Shown: positions 41,784-50,240 of the stretch, piece after piece
How positions within the stretch are numbered: position 1 is the first letter of the stretch
How the letters are laid out: the number at the start of each line of letters is the position of its first letter
From: Clostridia bacterium
GTDB taxonomy: Bacteria > Bacillota > Clostridia > Christensenellales > Aristaeellaceae
DNA: 64,000 nt
Direction: 5' to 3'
Assembly (NCBI GenBank): GCA_017428385.1
Contig: JAFRQX010000046.1
Coordinates: 62,001 to 126,000 of the forward strand
Position numbers and translations under genes: made by a program
The notes under the pieces: generated by a model
The model's input: the letters and a program-made list of their open reading frames with translations, nothing else
The model's database searches: none
What the model was told of the DNA's origin: nothing

Positions 41784-42509
41784 GTGTCACAATACACCAC
41801 CGGAGAACTGGCGAAAGCCTGCGGTGTTACGGTTCGTACCGTTCAGTTCTATGATCAGCGGGGAATCCTGATTCCCAGCGCGTTAACCGAGGGCGGGCGC
41901 AGACTGTATTCGGAAGATGATCTGAAAAGAATGAAGATCATCTGCTTCCTGCGGGATACGGGACTGTCCCTGGACACCATCGGAAAGCTGCTGGAAGAGG
42001 AAGATCCGGGCAGCGTGATTTCCATTTTCCTGGACCAGCAGGAACAGGTGCTGCGGGAGGAAATCAGCGAGCGCCAGGAGCAGATGAACCGGCTGGAAGA
42101 ACTGAAAAGGGAAATCAAAAGCAACGCGACATTCTCCATTGATTCAATCGGTGACATAGCGACCATTATGGAAAACAAGAAGAGACTGAGCGCAGTACAC
42201 AGGAATATGCTCCTGACCGGACTGCCTGTATCCATCCTGCAATGGGCAGCTATTCTGCTGTGGATTTTCAAGGGCATCTGGTGGCTGTTCCTTGTATGGG
42301 CTATTGTGGCAATTATATACGGTGTTACGATCAGCAGGTACTATTACCGGAGCGTAGCATATATCTGCCCGCAGTGCCATGAGGTGTTCAAGCCGGCCTT
42401 TAAAGAGATGTTCTGGGCCAGGCATACGCCGAAGACAAGGAAACTGACCTGTGTGAAGTGCGGACACCACGGCTACTGTGTGGAAACATGGGCCGGGGAG
42501 GCCAAATGA
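41784..42509 (+). CDS. MerR-type regulator with membrane anchor and zinc ribbon
   Basis: 241 aa. HTH YTTGELAKACGVTVRTVQFYDQRGIL (~4-30), coiled-coil (~75-115), two hydrophobic helices (~150-190: VSILQWAAILLWIFKG, WLFLVWAIVAIIYGV), then a zinc-ribbon-like tail CPQCHEVF ... LTCVKCGHHGYC. Start is GTG with AAAGGAGG. A MerR DNA-binding domain tethered to the membrane is unusual and suggests sensing at the membrane. Followed by PLDc_N and ABC exporter genes, probably its targets. Confidence 0.85.
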   Translation: MSQYTTGELAKACGVTVRTVQFYDQRGILIPSALTEGGRRLYSEDDLKRMKIICFLRDTGLSLDTIGKLLEEEDPGSVISIFLDQQEQVLREEISERQEQMNRLEELKREIKSNATFSIDSIGDIATIMENKKRLSAVHRNMLLTGLPVSILQWAAILLWIFKGIWWLFLVWAIVAIIYGVTISRYYYRSVAYICPQCHEVFKPAFKEMFWARHTPKTRKLTCVKCGHHGYCVETWAGEAK

Positions 42510-42575
42510 AGAAAGGCCTGACGCCGGTCAGGGACAGGCATACGTGCCGCTGATAAGATTGAGGAGAATAAACAT

Positions 42576-42779
42576 ATGAATAATATAACTGAATATCTTC
42601 CATTTCTGATCCCTTTAATTGTTGTACAGTTTTTGCTGCTGGGCTACGCGCTGTATCATATCCTGACACATCATCATTACAAGCGCGGAACCAGGCAGTT
42701 CTGGCTGATCATCTGCATTGCGCTGATGGGATTCATCGGGCCGATTCTCTATTTTGCCTTCGGCCGGGAGGAAGCATAA
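42576..42779 (+). CDS. Small membrane protein, PLDc_N type (YxlE-like)
   Basis: 67 aa, two membrane helices: LIPLIVVQFLLLGYALYHIL and FWLIICIALMGFIGPILYFAFGR. The N-x(n)-Y/H-I-L ... W-x-x-I-x-x-x-x-x-x-G-P-I-x-Y-F-x-F-G-R pattern is the phospholipase-D-nuclease N-terminal (PLDc_N) domain. In Bacillus the sigY/yxl operon has the same order: PLDc_N protein, ABC ATPase, permease. Its last base overlaps the ATPase start (TAATG). Confidence 0.85.
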   Translation: MNNITEYLPFLIPLIVVQFLLLGYALYHILTHHHYKRGTRQFWLIICIALMGFIGPILYFAFGREEA

Positions 42780-43678
42780 TGGAGATGCTGCAGATCACCG
42801 GGCTGCATAAACGATTCGGTGATAAAGAGGTGCTGAAAGGCCTGAACCTGACGGTTCCGGAACACAGCATATTCGGCTTTATCGGCAGGAATGGCGCCGG
42901 TAAAACAACGACAATGAAAACGATCCTGGGACTGCTGAAAGCGGACGCGGGAGAAATCCTGGTGAACGGGGAAAAGGCGGTCTACGGGCAGACAGCTACG
43001 AACCGGTATATCGGCTATCTGCCGGACGTGCCGGAATTCTATTCCTTTATGACTGCGCGGGAATATCTTGGATTCTGCGGCGAGATCACCGGGATGACGA
43101 AAAAAGAGTACAGGGAACGCAGTGAAGAACTGCTGGAACTGGTGGGCCTGAACGGAGAAAAGCACCGCATCAAAGGCTATTCCAGGGGCATGAAACAGCG
43201 GCTGGGCATTGCCCAGGCGCTGCTGAACCGGCCGAAACTGCTGATCTGCGATGAACCGACTTCCGCCCTTGACCCGGTGGGAAGGAAGGAAATCCTGGAT
43301 CTGCTCCTGGCGGTCAGGGAACAGACGACGGTGCTGTTTTCCACCCATATCCTCTCGGATGTGGAGCGGATCTGTACCGATATTGCCCTGCTTAATGAGG
43401 GCAAGGTGGATATCCAGGGAAAACTGTCGGAGATCCGGACCCAATACCGGCGCGACGAATATCTGGTGGAAACAGACAAGGATGAAGGAATGCATGCCCT
43501 GCAGACGGCATTTCCCGAAATGCGGCAAACCGGAAGGAACCAGCTGGTTTTCAGTGAAAAGGATTATGCTCCTGGAGAAGTATTCCGTTTTGTGGCGGAT
43601 CGGGCTGTTCCTGTTGTGAAGATTGAACGGGTGGAACCGACGCTGGAATCCCTGTTTGTGGAGGTGGTGGAGAAATGA
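42779..43678 (+). CDS. ABC transporter ATP-binding protein (YxlF-like)
   Basis: 299 aa. Walker A GRNGAGKTTT (~38-47), Q-loop YLPDVPEFY, signature YSRGMKQRLGIAQ, Walker B LLICDEPTSALDP, switch His STHILSD. The C-terminal ~80 residues form the extra domain of drug/bacteriocin-type exporters. Starts in the stop of the PLDc_N gene and overlaps the permease gene by ATGA; the three are translationally coupled. Substrate unknown. Confidence 0.92.
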   Translation: MEMLQITGLHKRFGDKEVLKGLNLTVPEHSIFGFIGRNGAGKTTTMKTILGLLKADAGEILVNGEKAVYGQTATNRYIGYLPDVPEFYSFMTAREYLGFCGEITGMTKKEYRERSEELLELVGLNGEKHRIKGYSRGMKQRLGIAQALLNRPKLLICDEPTSALDPVGRKEILDLLLAVREQTTVLFSTHILSDVERICTDIALLNEGKVDIQGKLSEIRTQYRRDEYLVETDKDEGMHALQTAFPEMRQTGRNQLVFSEKDYAPGEVFRFVADRAVPVVKIERVEPTLESLFVEVVEK

Positions 43679-44445
43679 AATCTTTACTGGCCTTCATCCG
43701 CAAAGAAATGCTGGAGCAGCGGCGCTCCGGAAAGCTGATTATCCTTGGCATCCTGTTCATTGTACTGGGCATTATGAGCCCGGCTATCGCAAAGCTGACG
43801 CCGTGGCTGATGGAAATGATGGCGGGCTCCCTGGCCGGAAGCGGCCTGATTTTCACCTCTGTTTCCGTAACCGCTATGGATTCCTGGGTGCAGTTTTTCA
43901 AGAATATGCCGATCGGGTTAATCGCTTTTGTCCTGATTGAAAGCAGCATCTTTACCCGGGAATACCAGACGGGAACCCTGCTGCTGTCCCTGACAAAAGG
44001 ACTGGAACGCCATAAGGTTGTTGCTGCCAAAGCGGTTGTACTGGTTTTCCTGTGGACAATCTGCTACTGGCTGTGTGCCGGCATTACCTGTGGATATACC
44101 GCGTTTTTCTGGGGCAACGCCATGGTGCAGCACCTGCTGTTCTCTGTGACCTGCTGGTGGGTGTTCGGGCTGTTTGCTGTGGCGCTGATGGTTTTGTTCT
44201 CCACGATGGCAGGATCAAATACAGGCGTGCTGGCCGGGACGGGCTGTGTGGTGCTTGTTTCCTACCTGCTCAGCTTCTTTTCCGGGCTGAAAAAGTTTAT
44301 GCCGACGACGCTGATGGACGGGACATCCCTGATATACGGTATGGCTCAGCCAAAGGCCTGCACGGTGTCGCTGATTATCGCGGCTGTAATGATACCGGTG
44401 TGCCTTGCGGCTGGTGTTTCCATATTCAACAGAAAACAATTGTGA
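43675..44445 (+). CDS. ABC-2 type permease (YxlG-like)
   Basis: 256 aa, six membrane segments: LIILGILFIVLGIMSPAIA, FKNMPIGLIAFVLIES, VVLVFLWTICYWLCAG, LLFSVTCWWVFGLFAVALMV, VLAGTGCVVLVSYLLSFF and a final VSLIIAAVMIPVCLAAGVSIF. Conserved SSIFTREYQTGTLLLSLTKGLER is the ABC-2 signature after TM2. Forms the membrane part of the exporter with the overlapping ATPase. A terminator follows at once. Confidence 0.9.
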   Translation: MKSLLAFIRKEMLEQRRSGKLIILGILFIVLGIMSPAIAKLTPWLMEMMAGSLAGSGLIFTSVSVTAMDSWVQFFKNMPIGLIAFVLIESSIFTREYQTGTLLLSLTKGLERHKVVAAKAVVLVFLWTICYWLCAGITCGYTAFFWGNAMVQHLLFSVTCWWVFGLFAVALMVLFSTMAGSNTGVLAGTGCVVLVSYLLSFFSGLKKFMPTTLMDGTSLIYGMAQPKACTVSLIIAAVMIPVCLAAGVSIFNRKQL

Positions 44446-44453
44446 CATTCAGT

Positions 44454-44490
44454 AAACAGATCCGGTTCGTGTGTGAACCGGATCTGTTTC
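44454..44490 (+). terminator. Terminator of the MerR/ABC exporter operon
   Basis: AAACAGATCCGGTTC / GAACCGGATCTGTTT (44454-44468 with 44475-44489), 6-nt loop. Its core GATCCGGTTC...GAACCGGATC is repeated in the next terminator at 45251. Confidence 0.8.
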
Positions 44491-44590
44491 TGTGCCTTGG
44501 GGAAAAAGCCCCGGGATTGACAGAAGGAAGAAGTCAGTATAAATTGATGGCATAAGAATAAAAAAACAAAACACAAGGAGGACACCGCAT

Positions 44591-45226
44591 ATGTTCAGCA
44601 ACTCCGGCATGAAGATCAGAAAACTGACAGCCATCGTACTTGTGATCATGTCAGTGTGTATGATGATGTCAGCCCAGGCCGAAACAGTAGCTGCCGATAC
44701 ACTCTTTGGCGAAGTGAAGGAAACATACGTGAATGCTTTCCTTGGCCTTGGATGCATACTGGATGGATGGCATTATTATACTGATGAGGAGATGGAAACC
44801 GTCAACCAGAGGACGAAAGAGGCCCTGTCCAATGAACTGGACGAGCTGGTTGATCGGAATATCGCCATTATGATGGCTGAAAGACCGGACGGCATGCAGA
44901 ATGTAAATATCCAGCTCCAGAACGTGAAGAATTATGTGGCCATCTACAACATGATGGGACTTGAATATGTGGCGACGAGTTCGCTCGGCGGGTTCAAAAG
45001 CACGCTGGAAGCTGCCGGCTTTACGGACGTCCAGCTGGAAGTGGGCGATTTTAGTATCAGGGATCAAAGCTTCACCTGTGTGAAGGGGACATATAAACTC
45101 AGCGGGGTACAGGTGTGCTTCAAACAGCTGTGGGATCTCCGGGATAATTACCTGGTGACTGTGACAGCCACAACAGTTCAGGAAGATACAACAGATGAGG
45201 TATTCGCGAAGTTCTTCCTGCTGTAA
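44591..45226 (+). CDS. Secreted protein of unknown function
   Basis: 211 aa. Signal peptide MKIRKLTAIVLVIMSVCMMMSAQA (~7-30). The mature protein mixes helices (TNQRTKEAL, DELVDRNIAIMMAE) and a C-terminal beta part (TCVKGTYKLSGVQVCFKQLW ... NYLVTVTATTV). No known domain recognised. AAGGAGG RBS. It is flanked by two near-identical terminator hairpins, so it forms its own short unit. Confidence 0.7.
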   Translation: MFSNSGMKIRKLTAIVLVIMSVCMMMSAQAETVAADTLFGEVKETYVNAFLGLGCILDGWHYYTDEEMETVNQRTKEALSNELDELVDRNIAIMMAERPDGMQNVNIQLQNVKNYVAIYNMMGLEYVATSSLGGFKSTLEAAGFTDVQLEVGDFSIRDQSFTCVKGTYKLSGVQVCFKQLWDLRDNYLVTVTATTVQEDTTDEVFAKFFLL

Positions 45227-45250
45227 TCCTGAAACCTGAGAATCAATCCG

Positions 45251-45281
45251 GATCCGGTTCGTTCGTGAACCGGATCTTTTT
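45251..45281 (+). terminator. Terminator after the secreted protein
   Basis: GATCCGGTTC / GAACCGGATC (45251-45260 with 45267-45276), loop GTTCGT, then TTTTT. Confidence 0.85.
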
Positions 45282-45410
45282 CAAAAGCGTGGAACGGAAG
45301 GACATTTTTCAAAGCAAATTATCATCATCTTTTAATCAGATCTCCTTTTATGCACCTTCCTGCGGAAGTACCATGAAAGTACTCATATCGCAGAGGAGGT
45401 ATTTGCTGTA

Positions 45411-45995
45411 ATGAGTTATGAGATTATGGAATATGCGCGCCTGACGCTTACACAGAAAAGCCAGGCTGTGGATCTGTTTATGGAAGGCTTCGGTCACATG
45501 ATGACTTTTTCCAAGGACGAAAAACTGAAAAAGGAACTGATGCTGGAGATCTTCCATCCGAACCTGTTCAGGTGTTATGTGGAAAACGGAAAGGTGCTGG
45601 GCCTGCTGGGAATTGCCACACACGAAATACGCCCCATCGATTTCCGTCAGGATACCTGTGTGCGGCTGTTCGGGAGAATGAAGGGTGCCATTATCAGCAA
45701 ACAGATGAACGCCATTTTCCAGAAGCCGGTGGTGAGTTTCCAGGACGAGTTGTATATTGATGTGCTTGTGACGGGGAGCGAAGCAAGGCGGAAAGGCGTT
45801 GCGTCTGCCCTGCTGAATGATGTATTCAAACAAAAGAAATACTCCGTATGTTATCTGCATGTGTTTTCCAACAACCAGCCGGCCATCAGCCTGTATGAGA
45901 AGCATGGCTTTACGGTTGACAGAAATGAGAAAACGTCCCTGATGCGCTTCCTGGGATCCGGATATCCCATCCGGATGAAGAAAACGCTGATATAA
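45411..45995 (+). CDS. GNAT family N-acetyltransferase
   Basis: 194 aa. Motif A DELYIDVLVTGSEARRKGVASALLNDVF (R-x-K-G-V-A, ~125-140) and motif B NQPAISLYEKHGFTVD. Central region IATHEIRPIDF has no clear homologue. GAGGAGG RBS. First of four GNATs between 45.4 and 52.9 kb in this accessory region (others at 46.1, 48.8 and 51.5-52.9 kb). Substrate unknown. Confidence 0.88.
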   Translation: MSYEIMEYARLTLTQKSQAVDLFMEGFGHMMTFSKDEKLKKELMLEIFHPNLFRCYVENGKVLGLLGIATHEIRPIDFRQDTCVRLFGRMKGAIISKQMNAIFQKPVVSFQDELYIDVLVTGSEARRKGVASALLNDVFKQKKYSVCYLHVFSNNQPAISLYEKHGFTVDRNEKTSLMRFLGSGYPIRMKKTLI

Positions 45996-46097
45996 AAAGG
46001 CGGATTCCATCATTTTTTACTTCCTGTTCCTGAAAAATCATGATATACTGATGCAAATTTTTTTCGGAACGATATATCAATGAACGGGGGAACACCG

Positions 46098-46586
46098 ATG
46101 GACTATCAGACAGAACAACTGATTCTACATCCTGTAACAGAAGCAGATTTGCCGGAAGTTGCCCGGACCTGGCCGTCGGATCATCGCCCTGTATCTGAAG
46201 CGGAGGCACGGGGCGCGATTGACTATATGCGTGATAACTACGCGAAAAACACCAGGGGCTGCATCTATCATCTGTGCCTTGCTGTCTGCGGAAAAGAACA
46301 TCCCGGAACCATCATGGGATGGTGCGGACTGGATGGACGGGCAAGCCATACAGAACCGGAGATCTTCATCCTGCTGGATGAGGAATATCGCGGCAAAGGA
46401 TATGGAACACAGTGTGTGAAGGAACTGCTGAGGATCGCGGCGGAAGATTTCTGCCTTCAGAGCGTTCACGGAGGTTGCGATAAAGACAATATCGCGTCAA
46501 AACGGGCCATGGAAAAAGGCGGCATGGTACAGTATGGAACGGAGGAGGACGGGGATCCGCTGTTCCGGTTCAGCGTCAAACAATAA
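46098..46586 (+). CDS. RimJ/RimL-like GNAT acetyltransferase
   Basis: 162 aa. Starts MDYQTEQLILHPVTEADLPEV, a RimJ/RimL N-terminus, with motif A EIFILLDEEYRGKGYGTQCVKELL (R-G-K-G-Y-G) and DKDNIASKRAMEKGGM. Such enzymes acetylate protein N-termini or small amines. GGGGGA before the ATG at 46098 supports this start over the ATG at 46080. Followed 21 nt later by the kinase-like gene with the amber codon. Confidence 0.9.
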   Translation: MDYQTEQLILHPVTEADLPEVARTWPSDHRPVSEAEARGAIDYMRDNYAKNTRGCIYHLCLAVCGKEHPGTIMGWCGLDGRASHTEPEIFILLDEEYRGKGYGTQCVKELLRIAAEDFCLQSVHGGCDKDNIASKRAMEKGGMVQYGTEEDGDPLFRFSVKQ

Positions 46587-46607
46587 ACACATAAGGAGCA
46601 GAAAAGC

Positions 46608-47096
46608 ATGTAGAAAAAGCTGATTCTCATCAGCGGTTCCCCCTGCGTCGGGAAGACTGCCGTTGGTGAACGTCTGTTTGAAAGCTATGACAACAGCGCC
46701 TATCTGGACGGAGACTGGTGCTGGTGCGTTCATCCTTTTTCTGTGACAGACAGGCGGCTGCGCAACGGGGATAAAAGCATGTCCTTTATCCTGTCAAACT
46801 ACCTGGATTCGGATTTTGAATATGTGTTTTTCACCTCTGTTGTGCTGACGGATCCCGGGATCCGCGAGGGAATCCTGAACGGGATTACCGCCAAAGACTA
46901 CCAGGTGATCGGTTTCACACTCACCTGTTCGGAAGAAACGCTGAAGAAGCGGCACGACAAACGGGGCGATAAAGGGGAAACGAATTACTACTGGCTTCAC
47001 CTGCCGCCCTGCTCCGAAGATATTGTCATAGATACCGATCACAAGCGGATCGGGGATATCGTTAAAGAAATGATGCAGCATATAAACAGATCCTGA
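46608..47096 (+). pseudogene. P-loop nucleotide kinase-like gene with amber second codon
   Basis: AAGGAG precedes ATG-TAG-AAA-AAG at 46608; after the TAG (46611-46613) the frame is open to 47096. It reads KKLILISGSPCVGKT (Walker A), SYDNSAYLDGDWCWCVHPFSV, VTDRRLRNGDKSMSFILSNYL and TLTCSEETLKKRHDKRG, ending in NRS. This is a complete ~160-residue P-loop kinase. One base change (for example AAG to TAG) explains the defect. Translation may instead begin at an internal codon such as ATG 46779, but that would lose the P-loop. Confidence 0.75.
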
Positions 47097-47139
47097 TCCG
47101 GGAATATACCAGAAACTGAAATGATATAAGGGAACGATC

Positions 47140-47874
47140 ATGACAAAACTGTATGAGAAGAATGAAACGGCTTTTGCCGTTATGTGGATTCTGATCTATA
47201 TCTTTGGCACCTGCCTGGCGGAAGCACTGAGCGAAATGGCCGGGATTTATAAGTTGTTCCCGGCGATATTCCATGCCGGGCTGGCTGCTTTTATCCTGGT
47301 ATGGGTGAAAAGGAACGGACTGACAGAGAAATACGGGCTTTTCCTTCCACGGTATCGGCTCTCCCGAGCCTGGTTTTTTCTGCCGCTGGCATTGATTGCA
47401 AGTTATAAAATCGTTTTCAGCCCGGCACTGCGTTACGCGCTTGTGGAATCCATGCTGTTTGTAGTCAGCATGCTGTGTGTGGGTTTCCTGGAGGAGATCA
47501 TTTTCCGCGGATTCCTTTTCCGGGCGATTGAAAAGAAGAACCTGACGCGGGCTGTGGCTGTTTCAGCGGTGACCTTCGGAATCGGCCATATCGTCAATCT
47601 GATGAACGACCAGAATCTTTTTGAAACCTGCGGCCAGATCATTTTTGCTGTGGTGATTGGTTTTACGCTGGTAATTCTGTTTCACAGAGGCGGAAGCCTG
47701 GTTCCCTGCATCGTGTTTCACAGCGTGTTCAACTCTCTTTCTGTCATTTCCAATGAGAACGCACAGATGCGGGCGCTCGGCGGACCTGTGGCAGCAACGG
47801 CAATCCTGGTCGGAGCCAGCGCCGTACTGCTGGGTGTGTATACCCTATGGAATCGTAAACACCTGAAAGGATGA
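47140..47874 (+). CDS. CPBP (Abi/CAAX-like) intramembrane metalloprotease
   Basis: 244 aa, about eight membrane helices. CPBP motifs: EEIIFRGFLFRAI (Glu-Glu-x3-Arg, ~116-128), FGIGHIVNL (His) and HSVFNSL (His/Asn near the C-terminus). In bacteria such proteases are linked to bacteriocin self-immunity or membrane protein processing. RBS is weak (AAGGGAACGATC). It follows the amber kinase gene by 43 nt. Confidence 0.85.
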   Translation: MTKLYEKNETAFAVMWILIYIFGTCLAEALSEMAGIYKLFPAIFHAGLAAFILVWVKRNGLTEKYGLFLPRYRLSRAWFFLPLALIASYKIVFSPALRYALVESMLFVVSMLCVGFLEEIIFRGFLFRAIEKKNLTRAVAVSAVTFGIGHIVNLMNDQNLFETCGQIIFAVVIGFTLVILFHRGGSLVPCIVFHSVFNSLSVISNENAQMRALGGPVAATAILVGASAVLLGVYTLWNRKHLKG

Positions 47875-47882
47875 ACATAACC

Positions 47883-47984
47883 ATGCGGTTTTCACAATGG
47901 GTTTATGAAAGACCGGACTATACGGAACTGAAAAAACGCATTCGGGACGCGGCCTCTTATGAGGAACTGCAGAGTATTCTTTGA
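47883..47984 (+). pseudogene. Truncated N-terminus of an M3 oligoendopeptidase (PepF-like)
   Basis: 33 codons: MRFSQWVYERPDYTELKKR then IRDAASYEELQSIL and TGA. Family M3 oligoendopeptidases start with M-K-F-x-x-x-x-Y-E-R-P-D, followed by A-x-S-Y/F-E-E. The HEXGH-containing catalytic part is missing from the rest of this interval; the methyltransferase gene begins 73 nt later. Best read as a deletion remnant. Confidence 0.6.
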
Positions 47985-48057
47985 GACAGGAAAACTGTCC
48001 GGGAAGCCTCTGAACCCGGGAAAAACACAATAACAGATTATTAAGGAGAAAAACAGA

Positions 48058-48717
48058 ATGAGTCCTTTGGAGAAAATGGATGACTTTTTTGCCGTACGTG
48101 TTGACGGCTATGATGAACATATGATGAGCAACGTCGAAAGGGCATCGGATTTCTATGCCTATACCGCTTCACTGCTGCCGAAGGCAGCAGGAAGCAAGGT
48201 GCTTGATCTCGGCTGCGGTACCGGCCTTGAACTGGAAGAATACTTTGGGTTCAATCCCCAGGCGAAAGTTACGGGAATTGATCTGTCTGAAGCGATGCTG
48301 AACGCGCTGAAGGCCAAGTTTCCGGAGAAGGACCTGACCCTTGTACAGGCTTCCTATTTTGACGTGCCGCTTGGTGAGAATGTATATGACGCCGCGGTGT
48401 CCGTGGAATCCCTGCATCATTTTAAGGATGAAATGAAAGAATCGCTGTACAGGAAGCTTCGCACTGCGCTGAAAGCGGGCGGAACGTTTGTGCTGACGGA
48501 CTGCTTCGCAGAATCGGATGAACTGGAAAAGGAATATTTTGAGACGCTGGCCAGGCTGAAAAAAGAACAGGGACTCTCAGAAGATGAGTTCTATCATTTC
48601 GATACGCCCCTTACGGTTGAACATGAGATGGACGTTCTGCGCCGGGCCGGTTTCCGGGATGTACGGATCGATAAAAGGTGGAGTGAGAAAACCTGTACGG
48701 TTCTCGCAACCGTGTAA
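48058..48717 (+). CDS. Class I SAM-dependent methyltransferase
   Basis: 219 aa. Motif I VLDLGCGTGLELEEYF (~51-66), motif II KVTGIDLSEAMLNAL, motif III AVSVESLHHF and post-motif GGTFVLTDCF. This is the Methyltransf_25/UbiE-like fold; acceptor unknown. TAAGGAGAAAAACAG RBS. The following GNAT gene begins 36 nt later, probably co-transcribed. Confidence 0.9.
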   Translation: MSPLEKMDDFFAVRVDGYDEHMMSNVERASDFYAYTASLLPKAAGSKVLDLGCGTGLELEEYFGFNPQAKVTGIDLSEAMLNALKAKFPEKDLTLVQASYFDVPLGENVYDAAVSVESLHHFKDEMKESLYRKLRTALKAGGTFVLTDCFAESDELEKEYFETLARLKKEQGLSEDEFYHFDTPLTVEHEMDVLRRAGFRDVRIDKRWSEKTCTVLATV

Positions 48718-48752
48718 AGAAGAGATCCCGAATGTCTGACAGAGGAATGCGT

Positions 48753-49274
48753 ATGGACCGGAATGAGCTTGTGCTGGTAAGCCCCTCGAAAGATATGGAG
48801 CATGAAATACTCCAATACAAAGAGGAGCACTTTGCCTTTGGCGACAGGCAGGTTCACGGCAGCGGCGGCCTGGCGTTTTACGACAGTTTTGATGAATGGC
48901 TGAACCGGATCCGGTTCATCAGGGAGAAAAGTCCGGAGAATACTGTGCAGACAAGCACGTTTTTCTCCAGACGCGTTTCCGACGGAAAGCTGATCGGATG
49001 CGTCAAGATTCATCATACCCTGACAGAAGAGCTGGAAAGCGGCGGACATATCGCCTATGGTATCAGGCCTTCCGAACGCGGAAAAGGATACGGAACACAG
49101 CAGCTGGAGCTTTGCCTGGAATACGCAGGACAGCTGAAGCTGAAACGGGTGATCATCGCCTGTGACAAGGATAATACAGCTTCCGCGAAGACTGCCATGA
49201 GCTGCGGAGGGAAACTGGTGAAAGAATTCGAAGAGGACGGCATCCTCAAACAGCATTACCTGATTGAACTGTAA
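48753..49274 (+). CDS. GNAT family N-acetyltransferase
   Basis: 174 aa. Begins MDRNELVLVSPSKDMEHEILQYKEEH; motif A HIAYGIRPSERGKGYGTQQLELCL (R-G-K-G-Y-G) and motif B DKDNTASAKTAMSCGGKLV. The layout matches GNATs with the family's preferred ERGKGYG loop. AGAGG gives this ATG better spacing than ATGs at 48732 and 48747. A shared terminator follows. Confidence 0.88.
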   Translation: MDRNELVLVSPSKDMEHEILQYKEEHFAFGDRQVHGSGGLAFYDSFDEWLNRIRFIREKSPENTVQTSTFFSRRVSDGKLIGCVKIHHTLTEELESGGHIAYGIRPSERGKGYGTQQLELCLEYAGQLKLKRVIIACDKDNTASAKTAMSCGGKLVKEFEEDGILKQHYLIEL

Positions 49275-49284
49275 ACATGAAGAA

Positions 49285-49314
49285 AGGGACCGGTTAATCC
49301 GGTCCCTGTTTTAT
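49285..49314. terminator. Terminator between convergent GNAT and DMT genes
   Basis: AGGGACCGG / CCGGTCCCT (49285-49293 with 49299-49307), loop TTAAT, then GTTTT on the plus strand; the minus side has TTTCTTC. Possibly bidirectional. Confidence 0.75.
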
Positions 49315-50198
49315 TGATTCTGTTTTCGATTCAGCAGGACAACCGCCGCGAGAATCAGGAGGATGCCCAGGCCCGAAAGCAGGGTTAACGGCTCAGCAAA
49401 AACCAGAATTCCGATCAGCGTTGCCACCATAGGCTCAATGGTAGCCAGGATGCCGGCACGGCTGGCCTCCACAGTCCGAAGTCCAAGCGTGTAGGACAGG
49501 AAGGGAATGACAGCGGTTACCAGCGCGGTGAGACAGCAGAAAAAGAGCAGGAACGGCAGATCAGCCGCGGCGGTGAACTTTGAGATCATATCGGCCGGAC
49601 CGCAAACCAGCCAGGAGCCGGCGGCAGCAAACAGGAAGGTATAGGTTGTGACTGTATAGGGAGAATACCGGCGGAGGGCAATGGTGCCCAGGATACTGTA
49701 AAGGCCGTAACCAATGCCGGAACCCAGACCGATCAGCAGGCCGACCAGCGTAATCCCTTCTCCGGAGATTCCGGAAACCAGGACGCATCCGGCAAAGGCA
49801 AGCACCAGGGCGATGAGCTTAATACGGTTCAGCTTTTCCCGGAAGAAAAGCATGGACATCAGCATGATCCAGATCGGCGAGGTATAGAGCAGAATGGCTG
49901 CCGTGGAAAGCGGCATGATGGTAATGGCAGTGAAATAACAAACTGTGAAGAACAGTATGCTTCCGAAACCAAGACCGAGGAAAAGGGGAAGATCCCGCAG
50001 GGTAATCCTGAAACCGGAGCGGTCCCGGATGAACAGCACTATACTGAAAACAAGCGCGGCCAGCGTGATGCGGATGGCTACGATCTGGACAGAGGTGAAT
50101 CCATAGGTGCCAAGTTTTCTGACAAAGATTCCCATGCTGCCCCAGAAGATACCGGCCAGAATAATCAGCAGCGGGCCGATGTTCCGTTTGCGCTCCAT
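49311..50198 (-). CDS. EamA/DMT-superfamily transporter
   Basis: 295 aa, ten membrane helices in two EamA repeats: LLIILAGIFWGSMGIFVRKLG ... and GLLIGLGSGIGYGLYSILGTIA ..., with the IEPMVATLIGILVFAEPLTLL end. Likely exports amino acids or metabolites. TGAGGTG gives the ATG at 50198; a GTG three codons upstream is in the ribosome site. Not clustered with a clear pathway. Confidence 0.88.
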   Translation of the reverse strand: MERKRNIGPLLIILAGIFWGSMGIFVRKLGTYGFTSVQIVAIRITLAALVFSIVLFIRDRSGFRITLRDLPLFLGLGFGSILFFTVCYFTAITIMPLSTAAILLYTSPIWIMLMSMLFFREKLNRIKLIALVLAFAGCVLVSGISGEGITLVGLLIGLGSGIGYGLYSILGTIALRRYSPYTVTTYTFLFAAAGSWLVCGPADMISKFTAAADLPFLLFFCCLTALVTAVIPFLSYTLGLRTVEASRAGILATIEPMVATLIGILVFAEPLTLLSGLGILLILAAVVLLNRKQNQ

Positions 50199-50240
50199 TT
50201 TTAACACCTCAGGTACATATTATCAGAACAGGATCAACGA

